This document shows, piece by piece, positions 6,793-10,653 of a DNA stretch of 10,653 bases. The number at the start of each line of letters is the position of its first letter. Position 1 is the stretch's first letter. Under the pieces are notes generated by a model. The model ran no database searches. It worked only from the letters and a program-made list of their open reading frames with translations, and had not been told where the DNA came from. Position numbers and translations under genes: made by a program. This DNA is from JBBQSU01 sp038234815 (lineage in GTDB: Bacteria; Planctomycetota; Phycisphaerae; Tepidisphaerales; Tepidisphaeraceae). The stretch lies in contig JBBQSU010000115.1 of assembly GCA_038234815.1 (NCBI GenBank), forward strand, positions 1-10,653, read 5' to 3'.

Positions 6793-7860
6793 ATGACTTC
6801 GATACGTCTCGATCACATTACCAAGCGCTTTGCGCAAACGACCGCGTTGGACGACGTTGAACTGTCGATCAAGGCAGGGGAGTTGTTTTTTTTGCTAGGC
6901 CCAAGTGGCTGTGGGAAAAGCACACTCTTGCGGCTTATCGCCGGGTTGCAGGATGCCACTATCGGCAAAATCTGGTTTAACGACCATGACGTGACGGAGT
7001 TGGCAACGGACAAGCGGAACGCGGTCATGTGTTTTCAGAGTTATGCCCTTTGGCCACACATGAGCGTTCGAGAGAACGTGCGGTTTGGTTTGCAGGTTCG
7101 AAAGATGACGGGCCAGGCCCAACAGGAGCAGGTCGAGCGCGTTCTGACGCTGGTGCAGATGGACACTTATGCCGAACGGAAGCCGAATCAGTTGTCGGGC
7201 GGGCAGCAGCAGCGGGTGGCACTGGCCAGGGCGCTTGCGGTGAACCCGGCGTGTCTTCTGTTGGACGAACCGCTGAGCAATCTGGATTCAAAATTGCGGT
7301 TGGAAATGCGCAGCGAAATTCGCCGCATCTGCAAGAGCACGGGGTTTACCACCATTTATGTGACGCACGATCAGAAGGAAGCCCTGAGCGTTGCCGACCG
7401 GATCGCGGTGCTGAAAGATGGCAAGCTGATGCAGGTGGGCACGCCGGGCGAGCTTTATCACCGGCCCAATAGCTCGTTCGTCGCCGATTTCATCGGACAA
7501 ACCAACCTCCTGCCCGGCCGAATTGTCACCCGTGAGCAGTCGGCCGTGCAGGTGGAGACGCCGGCGGGGCGATTTCATGCCGACGTGGGCGACGTGCCGA
7601 TGCCCGACGCGGTGACGGTGAGCATCCGCCCGGAACAGATGCAGCCAGCGACGCGCTTCCGCGCGCGACTGCAAGGGGATCGGATCAACCGCGTGACAGG
7701 CAAGTGCATCGAAACGACATTCCTCGGCGAAGCCAGCGAACACGTGCTGGTGGTGAACGAGCAGAAGTTAAAGGTCATCAGCGCGCCGCCGATGTTTGAC
7801 GTGCCCGAGCAGATGGAAGTGGAATTTGCGCCGCGCGATGTGCTGGTGCTCGCAGGGTGA
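6793..7860 (+). CDS. ABC importer ATPase, FbpC/PotA/UgpC type
   Basis: This 355-residue cytoplasmic subunit drives solute uptake by ATP hydrolysis. All nucleotide-binding motifs are present: Walker A GPSGCGKST (36-44), Q-loop Gln82, signature LSGGQQQR (134-141), Walker B LLLDEP (155-160) with D-loop SNLD, and the switch His192 in YVTHDQKEA. Residues from about 235 to the end match the TOBE region (FIGQTNLLPGRI, SIRPEQ) that is typical of importers for ferric iron, polyamines, sugars and phosphonates. The ATG at 6793 follows directly on the divergent region; a Shine-Dalgarno sequence is not obvious. Its stop (TGA 7858-7860) overlaps a possible GTG start of the binding-protein gene. The neighbours, binding protein and permease, place it in the Fe3+-type class rather than the sugar class, but the ATPase alone does not define the substrate. 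Confidence 0.93.
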   Translation: MTSIRLDHITKRFAQTTALDDVELSIKAGELFFLLGPSGCGKSTLLRLIAGLQDATIGKIWFNDHDVTELATDKRNAVMCFQSYALWPHMSVRENVRFGLQVRKMTGQAQQEQVERVLTLVQMDTYAERKPNQLSGGQQQRVALARALAVNPACLLLDEPLSNLDSKLRLEMRSEIRRICKSTGFTTIYVTHDQKEALSVADRIAVLKDGKLMQVGTPGELYHRPNSSFVADFIGQTNLLPGRIVTREQSAVQVETPAGRFHADVGDVPMPDAVTVSIRPEQMQPATRFRARLQGDRINRVTGKCIETTFLGEASEHVLVVNEQKLKVISAPPMFDVPEQMEVEFAPRDVLVLAG

Positions 7861-7901
7861 GGGCGAGTGTTTCGCAGGTAAGAGAACGGAAAATAGCCGG
7901 C

Positions 7902-9425
7902 ATGAAGCGTTATTTGCTTATTCTCATTTTTTTCATGGTGCTGATTGTGCCGCTCGGCCTGCGCTGGGTGGTGGGGACCTACATGGAAGCCCCGCCTGAC
8001 GATTCGGGCACCCCGCTCGTCATTATCACCCCGCATTCCGAAAGCATCCGCAGGGAATTTGCCGACGCATTTCGGGCTTGGCATCTTAATAAGTACCAAG
8101 TGCCGGTATCGATCAACTACCTGAGTTTTGGCGGGGGATCGGACATCCGCAGGACGCTGGAGGCACGCGCCGGCACGACGTTCGTTCAAAGCAAGACTTA
8201 TGAGATTGATTTGGTGTGGGGCGGGGGGGATGTGCTGTTCGAGCAGCTTAGACCGCACCTTCAGCCGACGATCTTGCCTGCGGAAATGATGTCTGCGGCC
8301 TTCCCAAGGCCTACCTTGGCCGGGCTGCCGCTTTATGACGGCAACACGTTTGTAGATGCCGGCGGTGGAACGATGACCGCCTCGGCCGCAGCCACGCGGC
8401 CCGGCGCGCAAGCCGCGCCCGTTTGGTTCGGCACGGCGCTATCCAGCTTCGGAATTAGCTTTAACCGCGATGCCTTGCGGCAGTTGAACATCCCTGAGCC
8501 TAAGACCTGGCGCGATTTGGCCGATCCCCGCTTACGAGGTTGGGTCGTTCTAGCCGATCCGACGCGCAGCAGTTCGGCCGCGGCGGCGTTCATGGTGATT
8601 GTCGAACGGGCCATGGCCGATGCCGTCGAGCGGCTCTCGGCCGAGGATCGAAAGGTGCCGGCGAAGGTGGCGGCTGCACAGGATTCGGGCTGGGCAGATG
8701 GCATGGGACTGATTCGACAGATCGCTGCCAACGCGCGGAACTTCAACGATTCGGCGCAATCGCTACCGGGAGTCATCAGCACCGGCGACGTGGCCGCGGG
8801 CATGACCATCGATTTCTTTGCCCGCAGTCAGATCGCCTTCGTGGGGGACGCGCGCATGGGATATGTCGAGCCGGCCAACGCCACGATCATCAATCCCGAT
8901 CCGATCGCGGTGGTGAAAGGCGCGCCCCATCGTGAGATCGCCGAGCATTTTATCGAATTTGTTCTCACGCCCGATGCCCAGCGGCTCTGGAACCTGGCCG
9001 TGGGCCGGCCCGGCGGGCCGAAGATCAGCGCCCTACGGCGTCTGCCCATCGTTGCGTCGGTCTATAACGACACCACAGGGTTTACCGATCAGGTCAATCC
9101 TTTTGCGCAGACGGCCAATTTCAATACCAGCCGCCAGCGGACGCGCACCTTTCCAATCCTGGGCATTCTGATTCAGGCCAGTTGCATGGACCTGCTTAGC
9201 GAACTGCGCGACACCCGCGCGGCAGTCCTGGCTTCCCCGCGGGCTGCTGAACTCGACGCGCAACTCGGGCGGTTCCCCTTCGACCAAGCCGAGGCACTTC
9301 GACGGGCCAGCCAATACAAAGACGCCGGTTCGCTTAGACGGTTGGAACTGCTTCGGCAATGGAGCGAGGCGTTTCGTGACGAATACATGCGGTTGCGCCA
9401 AAAGGCGCGGGCTGAAGGCGGTTGA
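7902..9425 (+). CDS. ABC importer solute-binding protein, family 1 (Fe3+-type), with C-terminal extension
   Basis: This 507-residue protein captures the substrate outside the membrane and delivers it to the permease. The ATG at 7902 was chosen because it gives a classic export signal directly (MKRY, then a hydrophobic run to about residue 24). A GTG at 7857, overlapping the ATPase stop as GTGA, would add 15 residues and is a real alternative. There is no lipobox and no clear AxA cleavage site, so the segment may stay as a membrane anchor. The mature part (VIITPHSESIRREFADAF, then WRDLADPRLRGWVVLADP, then the ABC-typical AEHFIEFVLTPDAQRLW) is a periplasmic-binding family 1/FbpA-like fold. The adjacent tyrosine pair that binds iron in FbpA is absent, since no YY occurs anywhere in the protein. 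After about residue 390 there is an extra ~117-residue charged, probably helical tail. The substrate is unknown. Confidence 0.88.
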   Translation: MKRYLLILIFFMVLIVPLGLRWVVGTYMEAPPDDSGTPLVIITPHSESIRREFADAFRAWHLNKYQVPVSINYLSFGGGSDIRRTLEARAGTTFVQSKTYEIDLVWGGGDVLFEQLRPHLQPTILPAEMMSAAFPRPTLAGLPLYDGNTFVDAGGGTMTASAAATRPGAQAAPVWFGTALSSFGISFNRDALRQLNIPEPKTWRDLADPRLRGWVVLADPTRSSSAAAAFMVIVERAMADAVERLSAEDRKVPAKVAAAQDSGWADGMGLIRQIAANARNFNDSAQSLPGVISTGDVAAGMTIDFFARSQIAFVGDARMGYVEPANATIINPDPIAVVKGAPHREIAEHFIEFVLTPDAQRLWNLAVGRPGGPKISALRRLPIVASVYNDTTGFTDQVNPFAQTANFNTSRQRTRTFPILGILIQASCMDLLSELRDTRAAVLASPRAAELDAQLGRFPFDQAEALRRASQYKDAGSLRRLELLRQWSEAFRDEYMRLRQKARAEGG

Positions 9426-9442
9426 TCGGGAGTCCCGAGGCG

Positions 9443-10653
9443 ATGCCGGAAATTCCCGAGCCAGGCCCGGGCAACCCCGCAGAGTTCTATCTGGATATGG
9501 CACGAGCCACACTCTCGTGCCGAAAAAACATGCGACGTTTTGGACAATATCTTCTGTTCCTTGTGATCGTGTGCGTGTTTGGCGCATTTTTCCTCTGGCC
9601 GATTTACCGCGTGGTTCGCATCGGCTTTTTTGGCGTGCCCGTGGCCGGAGAGAACGGGCATTTCTCGCTGCAATATCTGGCTGCAGTTTTTCAGGAGCGG
9701 TCGCTTCGCGCGGGACTGTTGAACAGCGCAATGATCGCCGTAGGAACGACGACTTTGTGCATGCTTATTTCGATCCCACTTTCGGTACTGGGAGTGCGGT
9801 ATGACTTCTTTGGTAAGAAGCTCCTGAGCGCGCTGCTGCTGGTTCCGCTGATTCTTCCGCCCTTTGTCGGCGCGATCGGAATGCGGCAGATTCTGGGCCG
9901 ATTCGGGGTATTGACTGCGATCGCACAGCACATCGGGCTTGTGGCGGCGGGGCAGCCGGTGGACTGGTTGGCCTGGCGCATGGTGGGGGTGATGCTGGTG
10001 ATGGCTCTGGGGCTTTATCCAATTCTTTATCTGAACCTGACCGCCGCGCTGTCGAACATCGACCCGGCGATGCAGCAGGCCGCGGCCAACCTGGGTGCGG
10101 GCCGATGGATGATTTTCCGCAGAATCACGCTGCCGCTGATGCGCCCGGGACTTTTTGCCGGCGGAACTATCGTGCTAATTTGGAGCTTCACCGAACTGGG
10201 CACTCCCCTGATGTTCGACTTTTATACCGCGACGCCGGTACAGATTTTCCAGAGCCTTGGGCAGGTCGAAGGCAGCCCAATTCCCTACGCCTTGGTGGTG
10301 ATAATGCTTTTCAGCAGCGTGCTGTTGTATGTCGCGGGGAAACTGGTGCTGGGACAGGCCCAAGCGACTGCCGTGACCAAGGCATCCGTGCAGCACACGA
10401 CAGTTAAGCTCGGATTCATCGGAAGTATTCCGGTGCTCATCCCATTTGTGCTTGTGAGTGGGCTGGCCCTCATGCCGCACGTAGCGGTGGTGCTGATGAG
10501 CATCACCAAAGTCGGCACATGGTATCAGTCGGCGTTGCCCAGGGTGTTTACGACGGCGCATTACATTATTGGCCTGACTCATCCGCTGGCCGTAGCGTCT
10601 GTCAAGAACAGTATATTTTATGACTCGATCAGCACAGTGGTGGATATTGCCCT
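9443..10653 (+). CDS. ABC importer permease, FbpB/binding-protein-dependent type (3' end outside window)
   Basis: The frame is open from the ATG at 9443 to the window edge (403 codons). GGGAG at 9428-9432 stands 10 bases before this ATG, 17 bases after the binding-protein stop. In-frame ATGs at 9497 and 9530 are shorter options. A ~34-residue cytoplasmic N-terminus precedes the first hydrophobic segment (QYLLFLVIVCVFGAFFLW). Several membrane spans follow. The cytoplasmic coupling loop (about 205-232) reads AAANLGAGRWMIFRRITLPL, the EAA-type motif that docks on the ATPase. After the first permease domain there are further spans, and the last visible residues (HPLAVASVKNSIFY) look like the start of a second permease domain. 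A fused two-domain permease as in FbpB is therefore likely, with roughly the second half missing. Confidence 0.9.
   Translation, partial: MPEIPEPGPGNPAEFYLDMARATLSCRKNMRRFGQYLLFLVIVCVFGAFFLWPIYRVVRIGFFGVPVAGENGHFSLQYLAAVFQERSLRAGLLNSAMIAVGTTTLCMLISIPLSVLGVRYDFFGKKLLSALLLVPLILPPFVGAIGMRQILGRFGVLTAIAQHIGLVAAGQPVDWLAWRMVGVMLVMALGLYPILYLNLTAALSNIDPAMQQAAANLGAGRWMIFRRITLPLMRPGLFAGGTIVLIWSFTELGTPLMFDFYTATPVQIFQSLGQVEGSPIPYALVVIMLFSSVLLYVAGKLVLGQAQATAVTKASVQHTTVKLGFIGSIPVLIPFVLVSGLALMPHVAVVLMSITKVGTWYQSALPRVFTTAHYIIGLTHPLAVASVKNSIFYDSISTVVDIA

Noticed and set aside
7575..8411. 278-codon - frame across the ATPase/binding-protein junction
   Set aside because: It is antisense to two well-supported importer genes and has no domain.

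Overview
The window is moderately GC-rich bacterial DNA, densely packed with genes and with no RNA gene, mobile element or CRISPR array that I can see. I cannot name the organism with confidence. The eukaryote-type glycogen branching enzyme, the secreted lysine/proline-rich orphan protein and the thrC/ThiS-like/NIL gene cluster would fit Planctomycetota or a neighbouring phylum; that placement is inference.

Region 1 (1-1860, + strand) looks like one operon. It has the C-terminal end of threonine synthase, a secreted protein of unknown function, a ubiquitin-like sulfur-carrier protein closely resembling mycobacterial CysO, and a small stand-alone NIL-domain protein. Gaps are 11-21 bases and the three complete genes have usable Shine-Dalgarno sequences. 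The set points to sulfur transfer in amino-acid synthesis, plausibly homocysteine/methionine formation by a protein thiocarboxylate. The carrier ends in Gly-Gly-Arg rather than Gly-Gly, so it may need proteolytic maturation. This is the most interesting part of the window.

Region 2 (1861-2179) is a 319-base gap. Its first 140 bases contain an open frame with coding-like composition but no good start. The rest is the leader of the next gene.

Region 3 (2180-6578) holds two convergent genes separated by only 13 bases: ribonuclease R (+ strand) and a eukaryote-type GH13 1,4-alpha-glucan branching enzyme (- strand), both with complete catalytic motifs.

Region 4 (6579-10653) begins with a 214-base divergent intergenic region that includes a perfect 10-base palindrome. 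It is followed by an ABC importer operon: ATPase of the FbpC/PotA type, a family-1 solute-binding protein, and a permease that runs off the end of the window. The order and families match ferric-iron-type importers, but the binding protein lacks the adjacent-tyrosine iron ligand motif and has a long C-terminal extension, so its substrate is open.
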